A stretch of DNA of 64,000 nt from an uncultured Oscillospiraceae bacterium (lineage in GTDB: Bacteria > Bacillota > Clostridia > Oscillospirales > Ruminococcaceae). The position numbers and the translations under genes are program-made. The stretch spans positions 1 through 64,000 of the forward strand of contig CATJLA010000189.1 of the NCBI GenBank assembly GCA_949741215.1, written 5' to 3'. This document shows positions 18,504 to 27,866 of the stretch, piece after piece. The notes beneath the pieces are model-generated. The model did no database searches. It was not told the origin of the DNA and was given only the letters and a program-made list of their open reading frames with translations. Positions within the stretch are counted from its first letter, which is position 1. Each line of letters starts with the position of its first letter.

Positions 18504-18547
18504 AGAACTCTGCGAGCTGTAATGTCTGAGGAAAGGAGAGCCTGCAT

Positions 18548-19402
18548 ATGAGCAAAAAACCGGAAGAATCAATAGATGCCGGTTCATGGATGAATACATA
18601 TTCCGACATGGTTACCCTGCTGCTTTGCTTTTTTGCACTGCTGCTGAGCTTTTCCCAGGTAAATGCGGAAAAATGGGAGCAGATTGTAAAAGCCTTTGTA
18701 AACCCAGGCGACGAAACCTCTCAGGTTGTCATCATAGACCCTGATAAGGTAGAGCCGGGCGACGAACCGCTGCCAAATCAGTCAGATGCAGAGCAGATAG
18801 ACCCTGGGGTATCTGCTACGGAGTCCCCTCTGCCGGTAGACTTTGATGATCTGTTTGAGTACCTGGATAATTTTATTAAAGAGAATAACCTGAGCGATTC
18901 CGTTGAAGTAACCAGCGGTGGCGACAATGTGGTGTATATCCGGTTCCAGAACAATGTCTTTTTTAGCCCCAACGAATACACGCTTTTGCCTGCGGCGAAT
19001 GAAATACTGGGCTTTTTAGGAGATTGTGTCCATAATGTAGAGGATCAGATCTACATTATCAGTATAAACGGGCATACTGCAGCAGTGGATTGGGGCGATT
19101 ATGGGGTGTCCGACTGGATGCTTTCAGGAGAACGCGCCAGTACTGTTGCGATATACCTAGAAGAGAAAAAAGGGGTAGATCCCAAGAAACTGCGTCCCAT
19201 GGGTTATGGCAGAAACTACCCGATTGCCGACAACGATACTCCGGAAGGCAGAGAGCAAAACCGTCGGGTAGATATTACCATTATCCGGGATACACAAGGG
19301 GCCGGGGACGGTTCTGTAACCGACGAGCTTGCCAGTCTGTTTGACCCCGCACAGTTCCCACGCTCTGGCGGCGTTACCGATATTATGACGCCAGGCTCTT
19401 AA
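18548..19402 (+). CDS. motB: Flagellar motor stator protein MotB
   Basis: A 284-residue stator subunit anchored to peptidoglycan. A single TM near residues 20-40 contains the ion-binding Asp (NTYSDMVTLLLCFF). A periplasmic plug/linker follows, then a C-terminal OmpA-like domain (~130-265) with NGHTAAVDWGDYGVS, LSGERASTVAIYL and GREQNRRVDITI. ATG 18548 follows AAAGGAGAG. Confidence 0.95.
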   Translation: MSKKPEESIDAGSWMNTYSDMVTLLLCFFALLLSFSQVNAEKWEQIVKAFVNPGDETSQVVIIDPDKVEPGDEPLPNQSDAEQIDPGVSATESPLPVDFDDLFEYLDNFIKENNLSDSVEVTSGGDNVVYIRFQNNVFFSPNEYTLLPAANEILGFLGDCVHNVEDQIYIISINGHTAAVDWGDYGVSDWMLSGERASTVAIYLEEKKGVDPKKLRPMGYGRNYPIADNDTPEGREQNRRVDITIIRDTQGAGDGSVTDELASLFDPAQFPRSGGVTDIMTPGS

Positions 19403-19435
19403 CTCGGGAAAAAAGTAAATCAAAGGAGTAAGATT

Positions 19436-20464
19436 ATGCCAGAGCAACTGTCACAAAGCCAGATAGATGCGCTGCTTCAAAAGATGAGCTCCGGAGAGGC
19501 CCATGAAGTTCAGGAAGAAACGACCAAGGTTCGGGAATATGACTTTCGGTCCCCGAAAAAGTTTACCAAAGAGCAGTTAAAGTCGTTAGACAGCCTGCAT
19601 GAAACCTTTTCCCGGATGCTTTCCCCTTATTTCTCCGGTCTGCTGCGAACAGCCTGTGAAATAGAGGTAGCGCAGATTGAGGAGCAAAGCTACTATGAGT
19701 ACAGCAACGCCCTACCAGATACGGCTCTGATTGGAATGCTGGATCTAAAGCCGGTTAATCACAACTATGACGAAGCCCGCATGATTGTGAATCTGCCTAT
19801 GTCCATTGGGTTTTACCTGGTAGACCGTGTGCTGGGCGGGCCAGGTACGGGTATTGATTATGACAGGGACTACACTGATGTTGAGATTGCAATTCTCTCC
19901 ACGGTTTTGCAGAATATTACACAGCGTTTGCAGGATACCTGGAGCAGCAATTTGGATCTCGAAATAAAAATGGACGGGATTGAAACCAACTCCCGCCTGC
20001 TGCAGGTGTTTGCCCCGGGGGACGTCGTGGTTATCGTAGTGCTGAACGTTAAGTTTGACAACAAGATGGACGGTTTGATGAACATCTGTATTCCCGGTGA
20101 GTTTTTGGAGCAGGTGTCGGATACCTTCAATATTCGGTATGCTCATGCCAGCAAGCGGCAGGACCCATCCAAGGAGGAATCCAAAAAACGGCTGATTCTG
20201 GAAAATGTCTGCTCTTCCAACATGGAGGTTCAGGCGATCTTCGATCAGTTCCAGATGTCGCTGAAGGATATTATGCAGCTGCAGCCGGATGATATTATTC
20301 CCCTTAGCAAGCCCATCAACAGCGATATTCTGGTAACCATCGACAAAACCCCCTGGTTTACCGCCAAGCTGGGCGAAACCAAGCAGAAAAAGGCTATCAA
20401 GCTGCAAAATATAGTGAGTAATGGAGATGAAAATATCCAATGGAAGAGCGTAACCAGCCAGTAG
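19436..20464 (+). CDS. fliM: Flagellar motor switch protein FliM
   Basis: A 342-residue C-ring protein that binds CheY-P through its N-terminal LSQSQIDALLQ peptide (residues ~4-13). The middle CheC-like domain spans ~45-230 without the phosphatase residues, and the C-terminal SpoA domain ~255-330. AAAGGAG precedes ATG 19436. The 3' end overlaps fliY by 25 bp, implying translational coupling. Confidence 0.96.
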   Translation: MPEQLSQSQIDALLQKMSSGEAHEVQEETTKVREYDFRSPKKFTKEQLKSLDSLHETFSRMLSPYFSGLLRTACEIEVAQIEEQSYYEYSNALPDTALIGMLDLKPVNHNYDEARMIVNLPMSIGFYLVDRVLGGPGTGIDYDRDYTDVEIAILSTVLQNITQRLQDTWSSNLDLEIKMDGIETNSRLLQVFAPGDVVVIVVLNVKFDNKMDGLMNICIPGEFLEQVSDTFNIRYAHASKRQDPSKEESKKRLILENVCSSNMEVQAIFDQFQMSLKDIMQLQPDDIIPLSKPINSDILVTIDKTPWFTAKLGETKQKKAIKLQNIVSNGDENIQWKSVTSQ

Positions 20465-21714
20465 AGAGCACCATCTTGACCGGAATGGAAAAAGATACAA
20501 TTGGAGAAATTTTGAACATCAGTATGGGTTCGGCGGCTACGGCGATCTCTACCATGTTGGATAAACAGGTGGTGATTTCCACTCCCACAGTAGAGGTACG
20601 GAAGTTCAGTGCGCTGGACTATGCCTCTCTGGAACCTGCCATGCTGGTGAAGATCAGCTATGTGGAGGGCATTTCCGGCTCAAACATGATGATTTTTCGC
20701 CAGCGGGATATGCAGGTTATTTTAAACCTGCTGATGGGCAATACTGATCCGCCTAGTGACGATTTTGTGTTTGACGAGCTGAGCATGAGCGCCGCCTGTG
20801 AGGTAATGAACCAGATGATGGGTGCTTCAGCTACAGCTCTTTCCGATGTTTTGGGCAGGGTGGTTAATATTTCCACTCCTGAAGCCAAAATTGTGGAATC
20901 AGAAAGCAGCTACAGCGAGGCTATCAATGTAAAGGAAGGGGACGAGGTTGTTGCTGTATCCTTCCAGCTTACCATTGATGATGTAATGGACAGTAGCTTT
21001 GCCAGTATTTTAAGCCATGATCTGGTAAGAGAAATTGTGGCACAGGTGGTAGGCGACCAGGCAGAAGAGCCTGCCCCCGAGCCCGCCCCAGCGCCTGCAG
21101 AAGCTGCACCCCAGCCTGCCGCTGCAGAGGTTTCCGCCCCCGCCCAACCGGCTCCTGCTCCTGCGACGTCACCGGTACCACCGGCTATGCCACAGAACCC
21201 TCAGCCTGGTGCGGCAGTTCCGTCTTACGACCCTGCTGTGGCAGGCCAGCCCCCTTATCAACAGCCGGCTTACCCCGGTTATCCCCCTTATCCGCCCTAT
21301 GGTTATCCGGGTTACCCGCCTTATCCGGGATATGGAGCCCCTGCACAGGAAACCGGTGGTACGGTTCGTCAGCCTATTGTGAATGTGCAGACTCCACAAT
21401 TCCCCCAGTTTATTCCTCAGGGCGCCGCAGTGCCTAACGTAAACGGGAATATTGACCTTTTGATGGGCGTTTCCCTGGATGTTTCGGTAGAAATCGGCAA
21501 AGCGAAGCGGAAAATCCGGGAGATTGTGGAGTTTGGCCAGGGCACTGTTATTGAGCTGAATAAGCAGGCCGGCGCACCGGTAGACATCGTGGTGAACGGA
21601 CGTCTTCTGGCAAGAGGCGACGTCGTGGTAATTGACGATAACTTCGGCGTTAGGATCACAGAAATTTTAGGCACCAAAGAGCTTATGGAAAGTCTGAAAG
21701 AGGAACAGCTGTAA
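20440..21714 (+). CDS. fliY: Flagellar motor switch phosphatase FliY (CheC-FliN fusion)
   Basis: A 424-residue C-ring component and CheY-P phosphatase. The N-terminal CheC-like domain (~10-205) has both phosphatase helices with the E..N pattern (GEILNISMGSAA and CEVMNQMMGASA). The C-terminal FliN/SpoA domain (~335-420) has LLMGVSLDVSVEIGKAKRKI. Between them lies an unusual ~125-residue linker, first Pro/Ala/Glu-rich and then a Pro-Gly-Tyr repeat (PGYPPYPPYGYPGYPPYPGY). The start overlaps the fliM end and has GGAGATG upstream. Confidence 0.95.
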   Translation: MEERNQPVESTILTGMEKDTIGEILNISMGSAATAISTMLDKQVVISTPTVEVRKFSALDYASLEPAMLVKISYVEGISGSNMMIFRQRDMQVILNLLMGNTDPPSDDFVFDELSMSAACEVMNQMMGASATALSDVLGRVVNISTPEAKIVESESSYSEAINVKEGDEVVAVSFQLTIDDVMDSSFASILSHDLVREIVAQVVGDQAEEPAPEPAPAPAEAAPQPAAAEVSAPAQPAPAPATSPVPPAMPQNPQPGAAVPSYDPAVAGQPPYQQPAYPGYPPYPPYGYPGYPPYPGYGAPAQETGGTVRQPIVNVQTPQFPQFIPQGAAVPNVNGNIDLLMGVSLDVSVEIGKAKRKIREIVEFGQGTVIELNKQAGAPVDIVVNGRLLARGDVVVIDDNFGVRITEILGTKELMESLKEEQL

Positions 21715-21793
21715 GCTGCAAACAACCACAGTATAGCGCAGCTATAATGTAATAGAAAAATCCCCACTATGTTTTTAAGGAGATTGGTGAAAA

Positions 21794-22156
21794 ATGGGTA
21801 AGAAGATTATGCTTGTAGACGACGCAGCGTTTATGAGAATGACCATCAAAAATACGCTGACAAAAGCTGGCTACACCGAGCTGATTGAGGCCTCTGACGG
21901 CCAGCAGGCGGTGGAAACCTATGAGCGGGAGCACCCTGACCTGGTAATTATGGATATTACCATGCCCAACATGGACGGTATCCAGGCGTTGGAGGCTATT
22001 AAATCCAAGGACAGCAGCGCTAAGATTGTTATGTGCTCCGCCATGGGCCAGGAGGCTATGGTTGTGCAGGCTATTCAGTTAGGCGCACTGGACTTTATTG
22101 TAAAGCCCTTTAAGCCTGACCGTGTTCTGCAGACTGTAACCAAGGTTTTGGGCTAA
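21794..22156 (+). CDS. cheY: Chemotaxis response regulator CheY
   Basis: A 120-residue single receiver domain that switches motor bias when phosphorylated. Acidic pair DD at 9-10, phospho-acceptor Asp in LVIMDITMPNMDG at ~53, Ser in VMCSAMG at the usual Thr/Ser position, Lys in IVKPFKP at ~103. There is no output domain. It lies between fliY and fliO as in Bacillus. AAGGAG precedes ATG 21794. Confidence 0.95.
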   Translation: MGKKIMLVDDAAFMRMTIKNTLTKAGYTELIEASDGQQAVETYEREHPDLVIMDITMPNMDGIQALEAIKSKDSSAKIVMCSAMGQEAMVVQAIQLGALDFIVKPFKPDRVLQTVTKVLG

Positions 22157-22297
22157 AAAGCTTTCTGAAGTCCGGCAGAAATGGGGCGAAATTGAGGACT
22201 ATAAACCACAATTTTGTCTAATAGCCTGTACAAAAATCTCTGTTTTCAGTTTTTTGGTATGCATGGCTTTTGAAGAAAAATTTGGAGGAAGACAAAG

Positions 22298-22714
22298 ATG
22301 CCTCAGGAACAGGGTTCGGCGATACTATCTCTGGTGGGCGGGTTGCTCCTGTTTGTGCTGATCCTGTTTTTGGCATGGTTCTGCACCCGCTGGATAAGCA
22401 AAAATTATGGCGGTGGCCAAAAGGTGAGGGGCAGAATCAAGGTTTTAGAACGAACCGCCCTGGGGCCGGACCGTTCTTTGGTGATTGTACAGTTTGAGGG
22501 CAGGTTCTGGCTGCTGGGGGTTACTGCCCACCAGATCAGCAAAATTGAGGAGCTGAGCTCGGACCTGTTTGAAGAAACGGAAACCGCCCAGGGAGAAGGC
22601 TCTCAGGGGATTTCCGCTATGTTGTCCGGCTCGTCCGGCTTTGCCGATATTCTGAAAAGTGTGGTAAAAGGACGGGCGGACAAAAAAGAGGAAAAGGATA
22701 AGTTGGATGAATGA
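22298..22714 (+). CDS. fliO: Flagellar biosynthetic protein FliO
   Basis: A 138-residue single-pass membrane protein that helps assemble the FliPQR export gate. One TM lies at ~8-31, then a basic patch and a small beta-rich domain (RIKVLERTALGPDRSLVIVQ, ~45-65), characteristic of FliO/FliZ. The C-terminus is charged. GGAGGA precedes ATG 22298. The stop overlaps the fliP start by 8 bp. Confidence 0.9.
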   Translation: MPQEQGSAILSLVGGLLLFVLILFLAWFCTRWISKNYGGGQKVRGRIKVLERTALGPDRSLVIVQFEGRFWLLGVTAHQISKIEELSSDLFEETETAQGEGSQGISAMLSGSSGFADILKSVVKGRADKKEEKDKLDE

Positions 22715-23525
22715 AGTCATCGAAAAAAAGAAGGAATTGCGCCAAAATGTGAAAAAGCTGCTGATTTCAGCGTCCTTTGCGGTGTTGCTGGTGTTGCTGT
22801 TTTGCACGGTAACGGCTTATGCCGCCCCTATTGTTACGGTGGATCTGGGTTCCGGCGAAACCGGCGGACAGGGGCAGTTTGGCGTTCTGGAAGCGCTTTT
22901 GACCGTGGTTCTGCTGGCGCTGGCCCCCTCAATCCTGATTATGATGACCAGCTTTACCAGGATCGTCATCGTGCTTTCCTTTTTGCGCAACGCTATGGGT
23001 ACTCAGCAGTCCCCGCCCAATCAGGTGCTGGTGGGGCTTGCTTTGTTTTTAACTTTGTTTATTATGTCCCCGGTTATTTCGGACATCAACGAGACGGCTT
23101 ACCAGCCTTATCATGCCGGGGAGATTGACGCTCAGCAGGCGGTGGAACGGGCGGTTGTTCCTTTAAAGGAGTTTATGATCCGCAATGTTTATGCCGACGA
23201 TCTGAATTTGTTTATCTCCATCTCTAACGAGAAAACAGAGGAACATATTGAACTGGGTACCAGCCAGGAGGATTTGATGGAGTTGGGAATGCAGATTGTA
23301 GTTCCGGCCTTCATAACCAGTGAGCTGAAGCGGGCGTTTTTGATGGGCTTCCTGCTGTTTATCCCGTTTTTGATTATCGACATGGTGGTTTCCAGCACAT
23401 TGATGTCCATGGGTATGGTAATGCTGCCGCCTTCCACCATTGCGTTGCCCTTTAAGATTATGACCTTTGTAATTGTGGACGGCTGGAGCCTGCTGATTGG
23501 GACGCTGGTAAGCAATTTCAAGTAG
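22707..23525 (+). CDS. fliP: Flagellar export gate protein FliP
   Basis: A 272-residue core component of the type III export gate. A cleavable signal-like N-terminus (~17-37, ending TAYA) is followed by four TM segments. The FliP signature TSFTRIVIVLSFLRNAMGTQQ lies at ~90-110, and FLLFIPFLIIDMVVSSTLMSMGM near 215-240. It overlaps fliO by 8 bp. Confidence 0.96.
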   Translation: MNEVIEKKKELRQNVKKLLISASFAVLLVLLFCTVTAYAAPIVTVDLGSGETGGQGQFGVLEALLTVVLLALAPSILIMMTSFTRIVIVLSFLRNAMGTQQSPPNQVLVGLALFLTLFIMSPVISDINETAYQPYHAGEIDAQQAVERAVVPLKEFMIRNVYADDLNLFISISNEKTEEHIELGTSQEDLMELGMQIVVPAFITSELKRAFLMGFLLFIPFLIIDMVVSSTLMSMGMVMLPPSTIALPFKIMTFVIVDGWSLLIGTLVSNFK

Positions 23526-23599
23526 CTTTCAGGCTGCGGACGAACTGCGCCCTTTGGCCTGCAAGCCGTAAAGCAGCAGTTACGTCCCCCAAAAAAGCT
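23526..23599. repeat. GGGACGT-family inverted element between fliP and fliQ
   Basis: GCGGACGAACTGCG at the left and GCAGTTACGTCCCCC at the right form an imperfect inverted pair separated by about 25 bases. It sits in the 106-bp gap between two genes that are normally contiguous. Confidence 0.55.
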
Positions 23600-23631
23600 G
23601 TATAGGAAAGCGGAAAAGAAAGGATGGTTTT

Positions 23632-23895
23632 GTGACCCAGGATCAGGTAATGGGTGTTTTTCGGGAAGCTTTGCTGGTAGCTTTTAAGTTGGCGGGGCCT
23701 CTTTTGCTGGTGAGCATCCTGATCGGGCTGGTAATTGCCATTTTTCAGGCTGCTACCCAGATCCATGAGCAGACCTTGACCTTTGTGCCCAAGGTGCTGG
23801 TGATTGCGCTGATTCTTTTGGTTTCCGGCTCCTGGATGATGACCATGATCAGCGAGCTTGTTCATGACCTGTTTAACCTGATGGCGGGGCTGTGA
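23632..23895 (+). CDS. fliQ: Flagellar export gate protein FliQ
   Basis: An 87-residue protein with two TM helices (~15-40 and ~50-75), including GPLLLVSILIGLVIAIFQAATQIHEQT, the hallmark of FliQ. GTG 23632 follows AAAGGATGG. The fliR start lies 1 bp after the stop, so the two are probably coupled. Confidence 0.95.
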   Translation: MTQDQVMGVFREALLVAFKLAGPLLLVSILIGLVIAIFQAATQIHEQTLTFVPKVLVIALILLVSGSWMMTMISELVHDLFNLMAGL

Positions 23896-23896
23896 T

Positions 23897-24667
23897 ATGG
23901 TAAGTTCCATTGTAACGAATACTCCGGTGTGGGCCCTTACCTTTGCTCGGATCGGGGGACTTTTAGGGTTAAATCCTCTTTTTAACCGCAGAAATGTGCC
24001 TTCTATGGTGCGTATGGGGCTGGTTTTTTTGGTAACGGCACTGTTGGCGCCGGGGATTGCTATGTCCCAGAGTTTTACTGGTAACTCGCTGGATTTGCTG
24101 TTGGGAATTTTGCGGGAGGTTTTTGTGGGTTTTGCCTGTGGGTTTGTGTTCCAGGTATATTATTACATGCTGTTTTTTGTTGGGGACATGATGGATATGC
24201 AGTTTGGCATGTCCATGGCCAAGGTGTTTGACCCTGGAACTAATATTCAGATGTCGGTTTCCAGCAACTTGCTAAACATTATGCTGGTAATGTTCATCTT
24301 TACAACCAACAGTCATCTGTTATTGATCCGTATTTTTTCAACATCCTTTGAGATTCTGCCCATTGGAGGAGCAGTATTTTCTGACCAAAGCGCTCAGTTT
24401 TTTATTGAGCTGTTTGTTTCAGTTTTTTCGCTGGGGTTACGGCTGATTTTGCCCTTTATGGCGGCGGAATTTGTGCTGGAGCTTTCTATGGGCGTGCTGA
24501 TGAAGCTGATTCCCCAGATTCATGTGTTTGTCATCAACGTCCAGTTTAAGCTGGTGCTGGGTTTTTTGCTTTTGCTTGCATTCTCCAGCCCCATAGCCTC
24601 TTTTATCGACAATTATATGCGGACGATGCTGGAGAATCTGCAAAGGGCATTTATGGCTTTGCAATAG
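23897..24667 (+). CDS. fliR: Flagellar export gate protein FliR
   Basis: A 256-residue protein with about six TM helices, part of the FliP5Q4R1 gate. Family signatures are FARIGGLLGLNPLFNRRNVP (~14-33) and LREVFVGFACGFVFQVYYY (~75-93). The start codon follows the fliQ stop directly. Confidence 0.95.
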   Translation: MVSSIVTNTPVWALTFARIGGLLGLNPLFNRRNVPSMVRMGLVFLVTALLAPGIAMSQSFTGNSLDLLLGILREVFVGFACGFVFQVYYYMLFFVGDMMDMQFGMSMAKVFDPGTNIQMSVSSNLLNIMLVMFIFTTNSHLLLIRIFSTSFEILPIGGAVFSDQSAQFFIELFVSVFSLGLRLILPFMAAEFVLELSMGVLMKLIPQIHVFVINVQFKLVLGFLLLLAFSSPIASFIDNYMRTMLENLQRAFMALQ

Positions 24668-24706
24668 GAGCCCTAACCCGTTTGGCCGAAAAAGGGGGGA
24701 TGAACT

Positions 24707-25771
24707 GTGGCCGGTGAGAAAACCGAGAAAGCAACACCCAAACGAAAACAGGATGAACGGAAGAAAGGTAACGTCTTCCAAAGCCGGGAAGCTACGGTGG
24801 TATTATCCCTGTTGGCCACTTTTTATGGGCTAAGCTTTTTGGGACCTTACATTATGACTTCTCTGCAGAATTGCATGGTAAATTACATTGATCGTGCAGG
24901 TGCTGTTACCCAGTTTACGACGTCGGAGCTCCGCTCCACCTTTTTGGATGGCTGCCTGGTATTTGTGATTGCGGCGCTGCCTATGCTTTTTATCTGCAGT
25001 TTCGTCACTATTATTTGTACCGTAGCACAGACGAAAGGCTTGTTTACCATGAAGTCTCTGGTGCCTAAGTTTAGCCGGATGAATCCCTTGCAGGGTATAA
25101 AGCGGATGTTCTCCATGCGGGGAATTGTGGAGCTGCTGAAATCTGTTGCGAAAATTATCGTTTTAGGATATATTATCTGGAATGTGTTTGTGGGGGAATT
25201 TTGGAACTTTCCCAAAATGATGGATATGACCTTGGAGCAATCTATGGCTGCAACCGGTAATATGGTGCTGGAAATAGCCAAAAATGCCGCTATCGTCATG
25301 GTGTTTGTGGCGGCGGCGGATTACTTTTACCAATGGTGGGATTACGAGAAAAACCTGAGGATGTCCAAACAGGAGATTAAGGAAGAATATAAGCAGACCG
25401 AAGGCGATCCCCAGGTAAAGGGGAAGATTCGGGAACGGCAGCAGGCCCAGGCTCGTCAACGTATGATGCAGCAGGTGCCCAGTGCCGATGTAGTGATCCG
25501 TAACCCTACCCATTACGCCGTGGCAATTAAGTATAATCCGGAGCGGAACAACGCCCCTGTGGTAATTGCTAAAGGTATGGATAGCTTAGCCCTGCGGATT
25601 GTAGCAGTGGCTGAAGAAAATGACGTGTTTGTTACTGAGAACAGACCGCTGGCGCGGGGCCTTTATGAAACGGTGGATCTGGACCGGGAGATTCCCGACC
25701 AGTTTTACCAGCCTGTGGCTGAAGTGCTGGCGTTTGTATATAGCTTAAAAAAGAAGAAGGAGCGAAAGTAG
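24707..25771 (+). CDS. flhB: Flagellar export specificity switch protein FlhB
   Basis: A 354-residue export gate protein with four TM helices (~30-215) and a cytosolic domain. The autocleavage site NPTH is at about residue 265 (VIRNPTHYAVAIKYN); cleavage between N and P lets export change from hook to filament substrates. The N-terminus KTEKATPKRKQDERKKGNV is typical. GTG 24707 follows AAAGGGGGGATGA. Confidence 0.97.
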   Translation: MAGEKTEKATPKRKQDERKKGNVFQSREATVVLSLLATFYGLSFLGPYIMTSLQNCMVNYIDRAGAVTQFTTSELRSTFLDGCLVFVIAALPMLFICSFVTIICTVAQTKGLFTMKSLVPKFSRMNPLQGIKRMFSMRGIVELLKSVAKIIVLGYIIWNVFVGEFWNFPKMMDMTLEQSMAATGNMVLEIAKNAAIVMVFVAAADYFYQWWDYEKNLRMSKQEIKEEYKQTEGDPQVKGKIRERQQAQARQRMMQQVPSADVVIRNPTHYAVAIKYNPERNNAPVVIAKGMDSLALRIVAVAEENDVFVTENRPLARGLYETVDLDREIPDQFYQPVAEVLAFVYSLKKKKERK

Positions 25772-25772
25772 C

Positions 25773-27824
25773 TTGAAGCTTTTTAATAACGTGGTTTCTG
25801 CCTTCGTGGTAGCGGTTATTTTCCTGCTGATTGTACCGCTCCCCACCTGGCTGTTGGACTTTATGTTCATCACCAACCTTACCATTTCCTTTGTAATCCT
25901 GCTGACTACCATGTACATCAAGGAGTCGCTGGAATTTTCCATTTACCCTTCACTGCTGTTGATCACCACCCTGTTCCGGCTGGCACTGAATATTTCCTCC
26001 ACCCGGCAGATTCTGATGAACAACGGCAACGCCGGTAAGGTAATTGAAACTTTTGGTAATTTCGTAATTCAAGGCAATGTGGTAATCGGCTTGATTATCT
26101 TTCTGATTATCGTTTTGGTGCAGTTTATTGTAATTACCAAGGGTTCTGAGCGTGTGGCTGAGGTTTCCGCTCGGTTTACGCTGGACGCAATGCCCGGTAA
26201 ACAGATGGCTATTGATGCCGACCTGAGTTCCGGTATTATTGATGAGGAAACCGCCAGAATCCGCCGGTCCAAAATCCAGCGGGAGGCTGATTTCTTTGGT
26301 TCTATGGACGGTGCCTCTAAGTTTGTAAAGGGCGACGCTATTATGTCGCTGCTGACGACCTTTATCAACCTGATCGGCGGTATTATTATGGGGTTCCTCA
26401 ATAATGTGGGAGATTTTTCCACCATTATGGAGATTTATTCTACCGCTACCGTCGGTGACGGACTGATGTCTCAGATTCCCGCGCTTTTAATCTCGGTTGC
26501 CACCGGTATGATTGTTACCCGATCAGCCTCCGAAAGCAACCTGAATGACGATGTAGTGCAGCAGTTTTCTTCTCAGCCTATGGTGTTGATTATGGCTGCG
26601 CTGGCGATGTCTATGACCTGTTTTATCGGATTCCCTATCCCGCAGGTATTGACGATGTCTGGCGTTTTACTGGCACTGGGCCTGATTTTGCTGCGCCGCG
26701 GCCCCAAAGCTGCTTTGGCCGCCGCCGCGGAAGCTCCGCCGGTTACCGAGGAGGTTACCAGTGAGGCGGATTACTATAAGAACATTGACAACGTATATAA
26801 CCTGCTGAATGTGGATCAGATATCCATGTCCTTTGGATACAGCTTGATTCCCTTGGTGGATGAGGCCAGCGGCGGCAATTTCGTCGATAGGGTGGTAATG
26901 TTCCGAAAGCAGTTTGCTACAGAGATGGGGCTGGTTTTTCCCTCTGTTCGTTTGAAGGATAGCGGGCAATTTAACCCCAACCAGTATTCTATTAGTATAA
27001 AAGGAGAGCAGGTGGCTACCGGAGAGGTGCTTGTAGACCATTATTTGGCCTTGGCGCCCGACCCGGATCATGACACAATAGAAGGCATAGAGACGGTAGA
27101 GCCTGCCTTTGGCATTGCTGCCAAATGGATTAGCGAGGATCGCCGAGTGAAGGCTGAGCTGGCTGGTTATACTTTGATTGATCCTACCTCGGTGATCATT
27201 ACCCACCTTTCGGAAGTGATCAAAAATCATGCTTATGAGCTGCTGAACCGGCAGGAAGTCAACAATATCCTCACGAACATGCGTAAGGTAAATGAGGCTA
27301 TTGTCAACGATACCGTCCCAACTATTATTTCGGTTGGCACACTGCAGAAGATTCTTTGTAACCTGCTGCGGGAAGGGGTGCCTATCCGGGATACCGAGAC
27401 GATTTTGGAAACTCTGGCGGACTACGGTGTTACTGTAAAGGATATGGATATGCTGACAGAGTACGTCCGGCAGTCCCTAAAGAGAACCATTACCCACCGG
27501 TTTGCCGAGGCAGGCCAGCTTAAGGTAATTGGGCTGGATGCGAACATTGAAAACCAAATTATGGGCGCCGTGAAAAAGATGGACACCGGCTCCTACCTGG
27601 CGCTGGATCCTCAGACGATCCAGGGGATTGTAACAGCGGCTACCCGGGAGATCGACAAAATCAAGGACGTGGTTGCTACCCCGATTGTGATTACGTCACC
27701 TATTGTGCGGGTGTATTTTAAGAAGCTGATTGACCAGTTCTATCCCAACATCACAGTGCTTTCCTTCAATGAGATTGACCCGGATATTAAAATCCAGGCG
27801 CTGGGAAATATCGCTTTATCTTAA
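25773..27824 (+). CDS. flhA: Flagellar export protein FlhA
   Basis: A 683-residue export gate protein with eight TM helices in the first ~310 residues, the FHIPEP-like loop (MPGKQMAIDADLSSGIIDEETAR, ~145-170), and a cytosolic docking domain for chaperone-substrate complexes. The start is TTG 25773 with AAGAAGGAG upstream, 1 bp after the flhB stop. In most Firmicutes flhF and flhG come next; here the sigma factor gene follows directly. Confidence 0.97.
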   Translation: MKLFNNVVSAFVVAVIFLLIVPLPTWLLDFMFITNLTISFVILLTTMYIKESLEFSIYPSLLLITTLFRLALNISSTRQILMNNGNAGKVIETFGNFVIQGNVVIGLIIFLIIVLVQFIVITKGSERVAEVSARFTLDAMPGKQMAIDADLSSGIIDEETARIRRSKIQREADFFGSMDGASKFVKGDAIMSLLTTFINLIGGIIMGFLNNVGDFSTIMEIYSTATVGDGLMSQIPALLISVATGMIVTRSASESNLNDDVVQQFSSQPMVLIMAALAMSMTCFIGFPIPQVLTMSGVLLALGLILLRRGPKAALAAAAEAPPVTEEVTSEADYYKNIDNVYNLLNVDQISMSFGYSLIPLVDEASGGNFVDRVVMFRKQFATEMGLVFPSVRLKDSGQFNPNQYSISIKGEQVATGEVLVDHYLALAPDPDHDTIEGIETVEPAFGIAAKWISEDRRVKAELAGYTLIDPTSVIITHLSEVIKNHAYELLNRQEVNNILTNMRKVNEAIVNDTVPTIISVGTLQKILCNLLREGVPIRDTETILETLADYGVTVKDMDMLTEYVRQSLKRTITHRFAEAGQLKVIGLDANIENQIMGAVKKMDTGSYLALDPQTIQGIVTAATREIDKIKDVVATPIVITSPIVRVYFKKLIDQFYPNITVLSFNEIDPDIKIQALGNIALS

Positions 27825-27866
27825 CGCTTTGTGTGAACAATCCTATGGAAAGGAGGCTTGGGACCC

